Shown: positions 38,917 through 48,582, counted from the first letter of the stretch. The stretch is 64,000 nucleotides of DNA from a filamentous cyanobacterium ESFC-1 (GCA_000380225.1 KB904821.1:1726830-1790829), one strand, 5' to 3'. The notes: a model not told the origin generated them from the letters alone. Numbers and translations: made by a program.

Positions 38917-38956
38917 AAGCTTTCACCCTAAACGCTTAAACAAGCAATCAAAAATA

Positions 38957-39328
38957 ATGTCAAAAGATTATAAGAAAATCAAAAAGCTGCATCTAGAAAA
39001 GTCACTTTATCAGGCTTTGAAAACTTATCAAAAACAGCATAATCTGAAGTCATCTAAAGCGGCAATTCAGGTAATTTTGCAACAAGTTCTTCAGTTTGAT
39101 GGCGATCCCGATCAATATGCTAGTCAAGCCCAAGTGCAACGCTTAGAAGGAGAGGTATTACATTTATTTAAATTAGTGGGAAAACTCACCGAGGCGATCG
39201 CGAGTCCACCTCCCAAAATCACCCAACCGCCGCTTCCCCAAATCACTGAGGAAACGGCGGTGGATGAGGAGGAAATTTACGATGAACCCGACGAGATTCT
39301 CTACGACTTCCTAGAACCGGGAAATTAG
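38957..39328 (+). CDS. Hypothetical small protein with helical N-terminus
   Basis: 123 residues. The N-terminus is basic and helical (MSKDYKKIKKLHLEKSLYQA, then LKSSKAAIQVILQQVLQ) and could be a ribbon-helix-helix or coiled-coil element; the C-terminal third is Pro-rich and then strongly acidic (DEEEIYDEPDEILYDFLEPG). No family recognised. It overlaps the convergent STAND ATPase gene by 4 bases. Confidence 0.6.
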   Translation: MSKDYKKIKKLHLEKSLYQALKTYQKQHNLKSSKAAIQVILQQVLQFDGDPDQYASQAQVQRLEGEVLHLFKLVGKLTEAIASPPPKITQPPLPQITEETAVDEEEIYDEPDEILYDFLEPGN

Positions 39329-41400
39329 CGGGATAACAAGCGTTGACGCGCGATCGCCCGCCAGCCGACTAATTCCGGTAATTGCCAGTGTAATTCGCCA
39401 CTGCTCGAACTTGGGGTGACGCTTTCAATACAATTACGCCAGTGTTCGCGGGCTGCATCGGGGTCATCTTGGGCTTCGAGAACTTGCGCGAGAAGGGCAT
39501 AAGTAGTGCCTCGTTCCCGGTCAAAGTCGAGGGACAGTTCCAGGTTGCGTTCTGCGTCGTCGTATTGACCTTGCATGAGATACGCCCAACCGAGGTTTTT
39601 GTGTAAGGAGGCTTTGACCTCAGCATCGGTGACTTCGTTGATAATCGGGACTAAACGGGCGATCGCGTCTTCGGCTTGACCCGCGAGTAAGTCCAGACGG
39701 GCTAAATTCACCCAAGCGGCCCGGGCCGCGGGAGATGAACCCCCTTGGGCTGCGGTTTGATAGTGCGATCGCGCACTCTCGATATCGTTGAGTTGTTCGT
39801 AAGCCGAACCCAAGTTATAGTGAGGGGCGGCATTTTCAGGATTCAGTTGAATCGACCAATGTAGATAAAACTTCGCACTTACCAACTCTCCTTCGAGATA
39901 CTTGCGATAACCAATCTCGTTGAGCTTTTTACCCAAATGCTGATAAGCCAGGTTAACTTGCGTCGGACTCGATACTTCTTCGTTGGCTAAACCCAAGCGG
40001 TCTAGGAGGTCAATATCTTCGAGTTCTTCGGGATTTTGACCGGAGACTAACTGCACCAATTGGGCGGCAAATTGACGGGTGAGGTAGGTTTTCACCATGG
40101 GCTGAACCGCCAATTTTGCCGTTTTGCCGTCTTGCAATTTGTCGAGGAGCGATCGCCGCCGTAACGATTCTAAAATCGCTAACAACTGGGCTAAATCGCC
40201 AGCAAACGCCGTTTGTTGATATAACTCCAAGGGGGTCACGGGTTTATCAAGCAGGGCTAACCAAGCGAGTAACTGCCGTTCGGCTAAAGACAAACGCTCG
40301 AACTGTTCGCTTAATAATCTGCCCAACACATCCCCAATAATGGGGGTATCGTGTTGCAGGAATTGTTCTAAGTTACCATCAAATAATTCGGCGATGGTAG
40401 TAGCAATCAGCTTTAAAGCTGCGGGATTACCGCCGTACAATTGAGCCAGTTGTTCGACTGCGGCAACGGGGGCTTTTTCTAAACTTTGGGTAGCAGAGAG
40501 GAGTTTTTGGGTGTCTTGGGTGGTGAGGCTGCCGACAGAGAGCGATCGCGCACTCAGATGAATGCCAGCCATGGAGACAACATCAATGGGTTTTTCTCGT
40601 CCCAGCAGCAGTACGCAACTGTGATGGCGCGATTGACCCAGTTGAGAGAATAAATCGCTGTAGTTTTGGTACTCTGGGCGATAATATCCAGCAATTTGAC
40701 CCGATTCGAGCAGAGCTTCCACATTGTCTAACACTAATAAACAACGTTTAACTCGCAAAATATCCAACAAAGATGACACGGAAATTTCGGGTTTTGGGTC
40801 TTCCGGTTTTTCTGAAGGACTTAAGGTTGTAATCAAGTCTGTGAGCAACTCGTCTAAGGCAATTCCCCGTCGAAGCGATCGCCAGACAATGGTTTCAAAT
40901 TCATGCTGGCATTGATGTACGGCTTGTACCGCTAAAGCCGTTTTACCAATACCCCCCATCCCTAAAAGCGCCACCAAGCGACAATTATCTTTGATAATCC
41001 ATTGCTTGAGGGTATTCAACTCGCTTTTGCGACCGTAAAATAAATTGGGTTCGGGAGCATTCCCCCAATCTATGTGAGTTTTACTGCCCTGAGAACGAGA
41101 CACCGGGGACATGGAGGGATAGCTGAGAGGATCGCCGACTGTGTAGTTTACCGATTGCTTTTGATATTCAGCGACGAGCTTTTGTTGTAATTTGGCGAGT
41201 TTTCCCGGCCCTGCTCCCATAATATGGAATTTTTTGTAAACTTCGCCCAAACGCTTTTGCAGAGCGTCTTTATTAACGCCTAGCTGCTTTGAGATCGTGG
41301 TCATCGAATCGCCTTGGATGGCTCGTTGTAACACTTGCAATTCGTTTTTAGAAACGCCTGCTTGGGTTGCAACTCGCTTTAAAAAATCTTGAGGAACCAT
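39325..41400 (-). CDS. STAND/NB-ARC ATPase with N-terminal HTH and C-terminal TPRs
   Basis: 691 residues. A helix-turn-helix like N-terminus (about 1-60, LQRAIQGDSMTTISKQLGV) leads to an NB-ARC ATPase: box FYGRKSELNTL, P-loop GMGGIGKT (147-154) and Walker B LLVLDN (221-226). The C-terminus has several TPR repeats (about 500-680), e.g. AAPHYNLGSAYEQLNDIESA. STAND proteins act as switch-like sensors in signalling or defence. The effector domain, if any, would be the N-terminus. A related, shorter protein is encoded at 55329. Confidence 0.9.
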   Translation of the reverse strand: MVPQDFLKRVATQAGVSKNELQVLQRAIQGDSMTTISKQLGVNKDALQKRLGEVYKKFHIMGAGPGKLAKLQQKLVAEYQKQSVNYTVGDPLSYPSMSPVSRSQGSKTHIDWGNAPEPNLFYGRKSELNTLKQWIIKDNCRLVALLGMGGIGKTALAVQAVHQCQHEFETIVWRSLRRGIALDELLTDLITTLSPSEKPEDPKPEISVSSLLDILRVKRCLLVLDNVEALLESGQIAGYYRPEYQNYSDLFSQLGQSRHHSCVLLLGREKPIDVVSMAGIHLSARSLSVGSLTTQDTQKLLSATQSLEKAPVAAVEQLAQLYGGNPAALKLIATTIAELFDGNLEQFLQHDTPIIGDVLGRLLSEQFERLSLAERQLLAWLALLDKPVTPLELYQQTAFAGDLAQLLAILESLRRRSLLDKLQDGKTAKLAVQPMVKTYLTRQFAAQLVQLVSGQNPEELEDIDLLDRLGLANEEVSSPTQVNLAYQHLGKKLNEIGYRKYLEGELVSAKFYLHWSIQLNPENAAPHYNLGSAYEQLNDIESARSHYQTAAQGGSSPAARAAWVNLARLDLLAGQAEDAIARLVPIINEVTDAEVKASLHKNLGWAYLMQGQYDDAERNLELSLDFDRERGTTYALLAQVLEAQDDPDAAREHWRNCIESVTPSSSSGELHWQLPELVGWRAIARQRLLSR

Positions 41401-42005
41401 AATTGTTGATTTTTTGCTTTATTTAGGGGATAGACAAACGCTGAAACAGTAATTTACCGCAGATTGAATCATTTTGATCCATTTGAGAGATATAGTCATT
41501 TCAGTTTCAGATTAAGACACTTAACTCTTTGCTATTTCGCGATTTGAGGCAGACATTTGTCTCATTCTTAATTTGAACCTATTATATATCAGTTTAAAGA
41601 GTTTATCACAATACTATACGAAAACACCTTATTATTCTTTCATTATACCGCTAAGTGTCTACGACTCTTGAATATATGAGATCATTTTGGAACGATTGTT
41701 CATTCTAGTCGATCGGAGTGACAATTGGAAAAGCAAAAACCGGACGTTTTCGCGATCGCGCTCATCCCTGAAATTGTCGCTATACTTGAGTTTATGGGGG
41801 ATTCATGGGGATGCGTGATTAACTTTAGCCCTATCGGCCTCCTCAAATTTTATCCACAAATCTTAACTAAAACAGCAGTAATTTCTCCACAAACGCGAGA
41901 ACACTGGCCAGTATAAACACTCAAACTGCAAAAGTCTATTTTTCTGCTTCTCCTCCCCTTCTTAAGACAGTGAGAATTGTCAACCAAGGCGATCGCGTTT
42001 TTTCA
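41401..42005. other. Intergenic region
   Basis: 605 bases. A 63-codon TTG frame at 41725-41916 has a GGAG nearby but no family resemblance or good composition, so it is not called. One HIP1-like site near 41752. The STAND gene promoter must lie at the left side. No repeat array recognised. Confidence 0.5.
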
Positions 42006-42176
42006 TCACTGTCCAGAGGGATCGGTAGGAGTTACCTGTGGTGAAGTGGCAGGTCTATTCACCACAATACGGGTTGAAATTAAGTATAATCCCAAAAATA
42101 CCGCCGGAAATAATAAAAGTCCAACGCAACGAATCCACAGATTGTCTCGCCAAGAATGCTGTTGTTCTTCACTCAT
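42006..42176 (-). CDS. Small 56-residue single-span membrane protein
   Basis: ATG at 42176 preceded by AAGGAG about seven bases before. It starts MSEEQQHSWRDNLWIR and has one span (about 16-36, CVGLLLFPAVFLGLYLI), with a short polar tail ending in PTDPSGQ. An upstream in-frame ATG would add MSEGELF and more; the two starts arose from a 21-bp duplication. No family recognised. The strong ribosome binding site supports expression. Confidence 0.6.
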   Translation of the reverse strand: MSEEQQHSWRDNLWIRCVGLLLFPAVFLGLYLISTRIVVNRPATSPQVTPTDPSGQ

Positions 42177-42823
42177 AAAAAGTTCTCCTTCACTCATAAA
42201 AATCTGTTCTGGATTATTCCTGGCCGCCATTTTATCAAAGTCTTCTTTCTCTCTCATCCTCCTTCCTAGGCAGGGCTTGGACTTTTAGTTTTCAAGGCTT
42301 ATCGATGTTTTTTCTGACCCCACACTCTGCCAGAATACCCAATGCCGATTTGACTCAAAGAGATTCCGTAAAACCACGGAAACCATAAGCTCATTATTAT
42401 GAATTGTTTGTGGTTCTCTTTTGTCTACAGGACAAATAGATTTAAGTTTGCAGTCAAAGCCGATTGAAGATTATCAAAAAATAAGTGAGACCAATCTAAA
42501 CAGTACCCCCAGGGCTAAGATTAAGCACAAAAGGCAACTCAATCTTGTGAAGATTGCAGAGATAGACAACCCCCATACCTACCCATAGCAACCGCCAAAT
42601 CGGTCAGGACAATATTATCCATTCTTAGAAAATAAGCCCTTCTCCCGTGGGAGAGGGGTTGGGATAAGGGCAATCCTTGCGAGTCAAAACGTCCTAACTG
42701 TTTTGCTTGCTGCTATAAATCGCCTTTTCAACATCAGTAAGCCCTACAAACAGACGCAAACATTCACGGGGGGTTATATTTATCTTGGAATGCAGTCACA
42801 CCATCGCTGATCTTGAAGCAACT
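42177..42823. other. Intergenic region
   Basis: About 650 bases. Holds CAATCTTGTGAAGATTG (42540-42556), a 7-bp stem with a 3-base loop, a CCCTTCTCCCGTGGGAGAGG hairpin near 42637, and a degenerate copy of the 35-bp repeat near 42691-42717. No gene called. One of the hairpins could belong to a small RNA, but nothing shows this. Confidence 0.5.
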
Positions 42824-43792
42824 ATGTCCTCTCCAACGCCAGTTTTCCTCCATATCGGCCCCCCCAAAACCGGGTCAAGTTCCCTGCAAAGCTTTTTCAG
42901 TCAAGCCCAACCCGAACTTTTAAAACAAGGCATTCTTTATCCGCAAACAGGACGACCCCCAGCCCACAAATCCTACTGGGTACAACGGCCAGAAGGAAAA
43001 GTTAAAATCACCGGAACTATGACTTCTCATCAATTTTTGGCTTGGACTTTGATGGCAGAAGTAGAAGGATTAACCGCCGATGTATGTTGGTCTCAGGTAC
43101 TCGATGAAATCCAAAATTCAGCCGTTCGCGGTATAATTCTCAGTGGCGAAGCCTTTGCACGATTACCCCTTGATGCGATCGAGCGCGTTCGTTTTTATTT
43201 AAAAAATTACTCCGTCAAAATTATATTATATTTTCGCCATCCCTTTGCCCTCACCCTGTCTCGCTACACTCAAAATGTCAAAATGGGGCGGTATGATAAA
43301 CCTTTTAGTTGCTTTATTCGAGAACTCAGCGATGAGTTGTTATATCCTTACACCCGTGTTTTAGAACGATGGGAACAAGTTTTTGGCCGAGAGAATATCG
43401 AAGTCAAAGAATTAGATAGTTTTGCTCAGAAGTTTGACTTAGAACGGGACTTTTTAACCACAGTCGGTTTAAATCCTCAAGACTTTGAATATTTATTTCA
43501 GAAACACGGTATTGCCAATCGTTCTCCCTCTCCAGAGGTGATTAGGCTACTGTGTACGATTAACAAAATCGAGCATTCCTGTGGGGATTCTCCGCGATTC
43601 CAAGCCAGGTTTCAAAGATTACGGGGATTTGTACAATCTCGCTCTAAACTCGCCTTGATTTTAGCGCGATTGTCAGGAACTTTATCCTCGCAACCATTAT
43701 ACTCCGAGCAAGATTGTCATTTTATTACAGAGGCGGTTGCCGATGTCTATAATCGACATCTTCAGCAATATGTCAAGTCTAAAAGCGGATAG
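42824..43792 (+). CDS. Sulfotransferase family protein
   Basis: 322 residues from the ATG at 42824 (a TTG at 42785 is also in frame). The N-terminal 5'-phosphosulfate-binding loop is LHIGPPKTGSSSLQSFF and the second cofactor strand region is IILYFRHPFALTLSRY. These are the two PAPS-binding signatures of sulfotransferases. It likely adds sulfate to a polysaccharide or glycolipid. It lies near three sugar transferase genes on the opposite strand, which fits a sulfated surface glycan (inference). Confidence 0.85.
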   Translation: MSSPTPVFLHIGPPKTGSSSLQSFFSQAQPELLKQGILYPQTGRPPAHKSYWVQRPEGKVKITGTMTSHQFLAWTLMAEVEGLTADVCWSQVLDEIQNSAVRGIILSGEAFARLPLDAIERVRFYLKNYSVKIILYFRHPFALTLSRYTQNVKMGRYDKPFSCFIRELSDELLYPYTRVLERWEQVFGRENIEVKELDSFAQKFDLERDFLTTVGLNPQDFEYLFQKHGIANRSPSPEVIRLLCTINKIEHSCGDSPRFQARFQRLRGFVQSRSKLALILARLSGTLSSQPLYSEQDCHFITEAVADVYNRHLQQYVKSKSG

Positions 43793-43817
43793 AGTCGCTG
43801 AGATATTCTCATGGGAA

Positions 43818-43841
43818 AAGCCTACCTTGGAGGGTAGGCTT
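43818..43841. terminator. Bidirectional hairpin between sulfotransferase and psbY
   Basis: AAGCCTACC pairs with GGTAGGCTT around TTGGAG. It lies between two convergent genes. No strong T-run on the plus side, so strength is uncertain. Confidence 0.55.
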
Positions 43842-43877
43842 CATAATTTCAAGCTCAAGCGAGTATTTTAGGAAAAA

Positions 43878-44003
43878 TTAAGCGCTTTTGCTTTTATTTA
43901 AAAAGTTTTGGGCTTGGCGAATCGCGATCGCGCCAATGTTAAAGGCGGCCCAACCTCCTGCCACGGCGACAGGTAACAAAACCACGACAATTCTCCAGTC
44001 CAT
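43878..44003 (-). CDS. psbY: Photosystem II protein PsbY
   Basis: 41 residues starting [20 protein letters not shown] and continuing [10 protein letters not shown], matching PsbY over its full length (single span, basic tail ending KSKSA). PsbY is a peripheral thylakoid subunit of photosystem II near cytochrome b559. A ribosome binding site AGGGAGA lies nine bases before the ATG. The gene stands alone. Confidence 0.93.
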   Translation of the reverse strand: MDWRIVVVLLPVAVAGGWAAFNIGAIAIRQAQNFLNKSKSA

Positions 44004-44140
44004 AATTTTCAGTCTCCCTAGAGGTGAATGTTAAATGTTTATTAACTTCTCTCTTTTTAATATATAACCTATTGGCCCCAATTTTCCAAGGGGAAGCAAA
44101 TCCTAATCCGGTTGGGAAAACCCTACTTCGAGTGACGGTT

Positions 44141-45040
44141 TTACTGACGTTTCGCTTTTTTCATCAGCTTTTGCCAAAAACTCGGTTGGGGTGGAGGAGG
44201 GGGTGACGGGGGTTGTGTTTCCCCTAAATAGCGGTAATATTCCCATAAATCGCGATAAGGGCCCCCTGGCTTCATTGGACTACCAGCCCAGTGTAAATAG
44301 CGCAAGCGGCGATCGCCATCATACAGGATACGATCTTTTTCTTGGAAATGGGGAGACCCTGCCCAACTGCCGGGTTCATTTTCAGAAAGTTTAACTAAGT
44401 TGACCCGCTTGCTCGTAGATTTGAGAATAATATAATTTAAAATTGGCTGATCGGTCGTGCCACTGGAAAAGTCGAAATACTCGCGATGACTCGCGCATTC
44501 TCGCAGCAGTTGTTCGAGGTGGGTTTCGGTTAAAATGCTTTTACGAGCGCCCCAGAAACCACTGTTAAAGACATCTTGCAATTCAGTATCGCTAAATATA
44601 TTGTTTTCCCGCACATAGGGGGAGAAAACGTCTTCTAAGCCGCGGCCCGAGAAATGATAATCACAACACAAAAATTCTGCGTTTTGGAGGTGATCGAGGA
44701 CATTCGCGATCGCCTCGAAGACAATAATATCTGTATCGATGTACAAAAACTCATCGAGGGGGCCAAACCACTGCACCAGTTTTCGCATTTTGTTGGGTAA
44801 CTTGAGAAAATCCCGGTCAAAAATTTCAGCGATTTTATTCGTCCAGGCTTCCACTAATTCTAAATCGGGAAACAGTTGAACATTATGTTTGGCTTGAACG
44901 GTGGCGGCGAGATTGTGATAATCTTCGTTAAAAGGAATGAGGTAAATCGGGACTTCTCGATCGTAATAGCGAATGCTATTGAGCAGCGCGATCGCGTTTT
45001 CTGCTACTCTATCATTTCCAACAATATAAATTCCGCGCAT
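44141..45040 (-). CDS. Npun_R2821-type sugar transferase-like protein, copy B
   Basis: 299 residues. The start MRGIYIVGNDRVAENAIALL, the middle FLYIDTDIIVF (DxD metal site) and the C-terminal YLHWAGSPMKPG are typical of the cyanobacterial Npun_R2821/R2822 family, a GT8-like group. The C-terminus is proline-rich (PPSPPPPPQP) then basic (KLMKKAKRQ). It follows its paralog at 45053 by 12 bases in the same operon. Activity is unknown but a retaining sugar transfer is likely. Confidence 0.75.
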   Translation of the reverse strand: MRGIYIVGNDRVAENAIALLNSIRYYDREVPIYLIPFNEDYHNLAATVQAKHNVQLFPDLELVEAWTNKIAEIFDRDFLKLPNKMRKLVQWFGPLDEFLYIDTDIIVFEAIANVLDHLQNAEFLCCDYHFSGRGLEDVFSPYVRENNIFSDTELQDVFNSGFWGARKSILTETHLEQLLRECASHREYFDFSSGTTDQPILNYIILKSTSKRVNLVKLSENEPGSWAGSPHFQEKDRILYDGDRRLRYLHWAGSPMKPGGPYRDLWEYYRYLGETQPPSPPPPPQPSFWQKLMKKAKRQ

Positions 45041-45052
45041 GATGATTTTTCC

Positions 45053-46048
45053 TTAAGAAGTAATTCTGAGTTTTTTCATTACTTTATCGGCAAAACTCGG
45101 CGGTGCATCGTAGGCTTTCGCTTTCCCGGTAAATTGGGGTTTCTGGTTCGGTTCGTGTAAATAGCGATAGTGCAGGAAGATATCTCGATACGGAAAGTCT
45201 ATATTTTCCCCCGTACAAACTCGCTCAAAAACACGGGAAGAAATACCAATATAATGTAAATAAGTTAGGCGATTATTGTTGTCATAAACCAAAGCATTTT
45301 CAGTTGTAAAATGAGGAGAAGTTACACAGCAACCCGTTCTTTGTTCTGGGGGAAGTTCTAAAGCAAAGTTATGAATTTTTTGCTGAGGTCGCATCATCAT
45401 ATAGTTCAGCAACGTTTGATCTGGGGCCATGGGATATAAAATCTCGCTTTCCCCTTGACGCAGTTGAGCAATAATCCAATCTCGTTTTTCAGCATCAAAT
45501 AAGTCTTTTTGCGAGGCATAAAATCCCGAACAAAAGATTTCGGTTTCTAAGCGAGAAGGGGGGAAAACTTCGCGGAGTTTCGGTGAATTGACCGCGTAAA
45601 CATGACTTAAATCTTTATGCTGAAAGTCATATACAATACAATCTTGATTCTCCAGTTGGGCGAAAATATAATCTGGAGAGTTTAAGAGCAAAGTATCGGC
45701 ATCCATATACAGGAAACGCTCAAACGGCCCATCAAAGGCGCAGTAGCGGCGATGAGTGCCAAAGCGATGATAACCGGGACTGCCGACCCTTTGCCATTCT
45801 ATCCGGGCGGTGGGGTGAGTGTCCCAGGCTTGACGGGCGAAGTTGTCCCACTTGTCCATTGAGGCGCGATCGCGATAAATTTGTACCCCCGGACGTTGGG
45901 CGATCGCGGCTTCGAGTTTCGTAATATTGTCATCATAAGGATATATAACAACAGGCATTTGGCCGTCGGTAATGGCCTCAATGCTGTTGAGAAGGGCAAT
46001 AATTTGATCGCAGACGCGATCGTTTCCGAGAGTACAAATTCCGTCCAT
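45053..46048 (-). CDS. Npun_R2821-type sugar transferase-like protein, copy A
   Basis: 331 residues from the ATG at 46048 (MDGICTLGNDRVCDQIIALL), matching the paralog start. The open frame upstream to 46141 encodes repeat-derived residues (SRPITNNKQ) and was rejected. FLYMDADTLLL carries the DxD site; LTYLHYIGIS matches the paralog's YLHWAG. It is paralogous to the gene directly downstream, so a tandem duplication made the pair. Confidence 0.78.
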   Translation of the reverse strand: MDGICTLGNDRVCDQIIALLNSIEAITDGQMPVVIYPYDDNITKLEAAIAQRPGVQIYRDRASMDKWDNFARQAWDTHPTARIEWQRVGSPGYHRFGTHRRYCAFDGPFERFLYMDADTLLLNSPDYIFAQLENQDCIVYDFQHKDLSHVYAVNSPKLREVFPPSRLETEIFCSGFYASQKDLFDAEKRDWIIAQLRQGESEILYPMAPDQTLLNYMMMRPQQKIHNFALELPPEQRTGCCVTSPHFTTENALVYDNNNRLTYLHYIGISSRVFERVCTGENIDFPYRDIFLHYRYLHEPNQKPQFTGKAKAYDAPPSFADKVMKKLRITS

Positions 46049-46187
46049 TTTTGTTGTTGGTTTGTAGTAAGGGATGAGCGCCCTTTGTTTGTTATTGGTT
46101 ATTGGGCGGGAAAACCCCGCCCCTACAAGCCGATTACCCAAAAAACTGATGACTGATTACTGATAACTGATGACTGAAAAAACCCCA
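46049..46187. repeat. Repeat cluster before the fucosyltransferase-like gene
   Basis: GGTTATTGGGCGGGAAAACC and CCCGCCCCTACAAG form a palindrome at 46104-46128; a GTTATTGGTTATTGG unit precedes it and ACTGATGACTGATTACTGAT units lie at 46146-46175. Confidence 0.8.
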
Positions 46188-47138
46188 CTATTGAGTTACA
46201 AAATCCTCTAACCACGCCATCAAATTTAACTTGTGCAAAATAATCTGTCGGGCTTCAGCGATCGCGTCTTTGGCTTCGTGCCAAGCATCCAAACTTGAAG
46301 TAACCTCCTGAATATACGCTAACCCCTTTTCGTCTTGACTGGGCAGGCGCAAAAAGCTACCAGGAGGTAACAACTTATCCGCCGCCGGGCCGCCATAATA
46401 AATCGGCAAACTCCAACCCAACAGGGCATCCCACAGCTTTTCACTCACATACCAATCGTTTTCGGCGTAGTTTTCGACTGCGAGATTATAGTAATAGGGC
46501 GCGATCGCGTGAGATTTATTCTTCACCGTCCCCGGACTATTGGCCCAATGAGGCAAATCCCGGCCATACACATCCAACTCCAAATCGCTATCGACCAACA
46601 TCCGCAGAAACGCCAACCGCCTGCGATGGTTTTCCGTCCGCGAGATGCCCGACGTTATCCAGGAACACCGACGCACCTTTGGCGGGACTCCGAGATCGTT
46701 CAACTCCCGAAACGAGCCGCTATAGTACCAAATTGCGGGCATACAGCCTGGATTTGGGGCAAAGTCGTCAGGGCCAGAAATATAACCGCAATATTCCTGG
46801 GCAGCTTCATAATTGTGCTTATTGGTCTCGACAATTTCTTCTAGAGGCGGTTCTCGCAGCAGGTAAATTATGCGGTCTTTGGGGACTCCCCGCAACTGGG
46901 AGGGAATATCGGGGGGAGAAGGCGGTTTTTGACCCCGTAGGCGTTGTTTCCAGGTGAGGGGAGACGGCGGTGAAGGAAAATCGTACTGATACAGCAGCAG
47001 AAAATCGGGCTGTTTCGCTTTGGCTTGCAGTTGCATTTTCTGCCACACACCCAAAGGATGGGGCGTTTGCTGCCATAGCCAATCGGCGGAGGGAACCCCC
47101 GGATAGCTACTAATTGCGCCGACGATAATTTGAGTCAT
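46188..47138 (-). CDS. GT10 fucosyltransferase-like protein
   Basis: 316 residues. The C-terminal half carries the alpha-1,3-fucosyltransferase signature: NLAVENYAENDWYVSEKLWD, then ALLGWSLPIYYGGP. It would transfer fucose, or a related 6-deoxy sugar, from a GDP donor to a glycan in the cytoplasm or at the membrane. The N-terminal half is less conserved and includes DIPSQLRGVPKDRIIYLLRE. It is upstream of the two Npun_R2821-like genes in the same direction, 140 bases away, so one glycan pathway is likely. Confidence 0.85.
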   Translation of the reverse strand: MTQIIVGAISSYPGVPSADWLWQQTPHPLGVWQKMQLQAKAKQPDFLLLYQYDFPSPPSPLTWKQRLRGQKPPSPPDIPSQLRGVPKDRIIYLLREPPLEEIVETNKHNYEAAQEYCGYISGPDDFAPNPGCMPAIWYYSGSFRELNDLGVPPKVRRCSWITSGISRTENHRRRLAFLRMLVDSDLELDVYGRDLPHWANSPGTVKNKSHAIAPYYYNLAVENYAENDWYVSEKLWDALLGWSLPIYYGGPAADKLLPPGSFLRLPSQDEKGLAYIQEVTSSLDAWHEAKDAIAEARQIILHKLNLMAWLEDFVTQ

Positions 47139-47358
47139 TCACTAACAATCAAATGCTTTGGCATCTCCAGTATAGTTTTCTCGCGATCGCCTCGCCTAGT
47201 CGTTTTGTGTTCCCTAATTTTTATTGAATAACGAAAAAAACGCGATCGCGATCCCGTTATCTTGTGATTTAGATCGCTTTTGCTCTTAACATAAATCACT
47301 TTAATCTTTCAATAAGTATTTAATACTAAGAGGAACCAAAACCATTTATATAAAACGG

Positions 47359-47610
47359 ATGAATTCTACGGCCAGAGCCTTTCCTCTTTTGCTGCCAGGA
47401 GCGCTCTCAGATTTATTCGCTCAAGTCAGTCAAACCGGACAAATTACCGTAGCAGACCGTTACGGCTTAATGGCGGCAATTCTTGACGAAAGTTTATCTG
47501 AAGAAGAAAGAGCTTCCATTGACCGCATTTTACGCGCTACCCGCCAAGGACGAATGCAAATGATTGACGAGCTTTCTTTCCTTTACGCCAAAAAACGCTT
47601 TCTGTGTTAA
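47359..47610 (+). CDS. Conserved cyanobacterial hypothetical protein
   Basis: 83 residues (MNSTARAFPLLLPGALSDLF, then VADRYGLMAAILDESLSEEE and IDRILRATRQGRMQ). The composition and pattern match a small conserved protein seen in many cyanobacteria, with no known role. It is a helical soluble protein. It is convergent with era, only 33 bases between their stops. Confidence 0.75.
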   Translation: MNSTARAFPLLLPGALSDLFAQVSQTGQITVADRYGLMAAILDESLSEEERASIDRILRATRQGRMQMIDELSFLYAKKRFLC

Positions 47611-47643
47611 ATTTCCCCTGGCTAGATCGAGATTTAAAGAGCA

Positions 47644-48582
47644 TTAATCCTCAACTCGATAACCCAACTCTGCCAAACGCAAACGGGATTGCCGCCACTT
47701 GGGTTGCACTTTCACGAATAATTCGAGATAAACTTTTCCGGCAATTAACTTCTGAATTTGTTGGCGGGCTTGCGTCCCAATTTCTTTGAGCATACTGCCT
47801 TTTTTGCCAATCAAAATTCCCTTTTGGGAACTGCGTTCGACATTAATCGTCGCGTAGACATTGGTAATATCGGGCTTTTCGTCTACTTTCTCAATCGCGA
47901 TCGCCACTGAATGCGGAATTTCTTGACGGGTTAAAATCAAGATTTGTTCGCGGATTAATTCCCCCATAATAAACCGTTCCGGCTGATCCGTTACCAAGTC
48001 CGGCGGGTAATAATAAGGCCCCGGTTCAAGCTGTTGAATTAACATCTGTTGTAAAGACTCTAACCCCTCTCCTGTCAGGGCAGAAAACTTCACGACTGGG
48101 TAATTATCAGCCTGTGCTAAATCTTGATAACTCTGGTCAAACGCCGCAAAATCTTCCGGTTGTTTGTCGCTTTTATTTAACCCTAAAATTACCGGAGTTT
48201 GCGTCCTTTTCAATAGCTCGAAAATAAAGCAATCGCCCCCTCCCGCCATACTCGAACTATCCACCACAAATAAAACCAAATCTACTGCATCAATCGCCCC
48301 TTTTGCATTTTGAACGATGACCTTTCCTAACTCATGATGAGGCTTATGAATTCCTGGTGTATCTACAAAAATAATCTGGGCTTGGGGAGTCGTCAAAATC
48401 CCTCGCAAACGGTTTCTAGTGGTTTGCGAAACCGGAGAAGTAATCGCAATTTTCTGACCCACTAAATCATTCATCAGGGTAGATTTCCCCACATTAGGCC
48501 GCCCAATAATCGCCACAAACCCGGACTTGAAGCCTTCCGGGGCCATAGGAATTGTTGGCGTTAAATTAAAATCATTGGTCAT
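47644..48582 (-). CDS. era: GTPase Era
   Basis: 312 residues. P-loop GRPNVGKS, DTPG and NKSD are present, and the C-terminal KH-like domain has the GKKGSMLKEIGTQARQQI block. Era binds the 3' end of 16S rRNA and aids maturation of the small ribosomal subunit. The start ATG at 48582 (MTNDFNL) overlaps a dispersed repeat; an ATG at 48546 (MAPEGFKSGF) would give the more usual N-terminus, so the first 12 residues may be repeat-derived. Confidence 0.95.
   Translation of the reverse strand: MTNDFNLTPTIPMAPEGFKSGFVAIIGRPNVGKSTLMNDLVGQKIAITSPVSQTTRNRLRGILTTPQAQIIFVDTPGIHKPHHELGKVIVQNAKGAIDAVDLVLFVVDSSSMAGGGDCFIFELLKRTQTPVILGLNKSDKQPEDFAAFDQSYQDLAQADNYPVVKFSALTGEGLESLQQMLIQQLEPGPYYYPPDLVTDQPERFIMGELIREQILILTRQEIPHSVAIAIEKVDEKPDITNVYATINVERSSQKGILIGKKGSMLKEIGTQARQQIQKLIAGKVYLELFVKVQPKWRQSRLRLAELGYRVED

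Noticed and set aside
41725-41916. 63-codon frame with a TTG start
   Set aside because: Only a weak ribosome binding site, no family resemblance, and an irregular composition.
46049-46141. N-terminal extension of the sugar transferase gene
   Set aside because: The extra residues come from intergenic repeats, and the paralog starts at the equivalent of the ATG at 46048.
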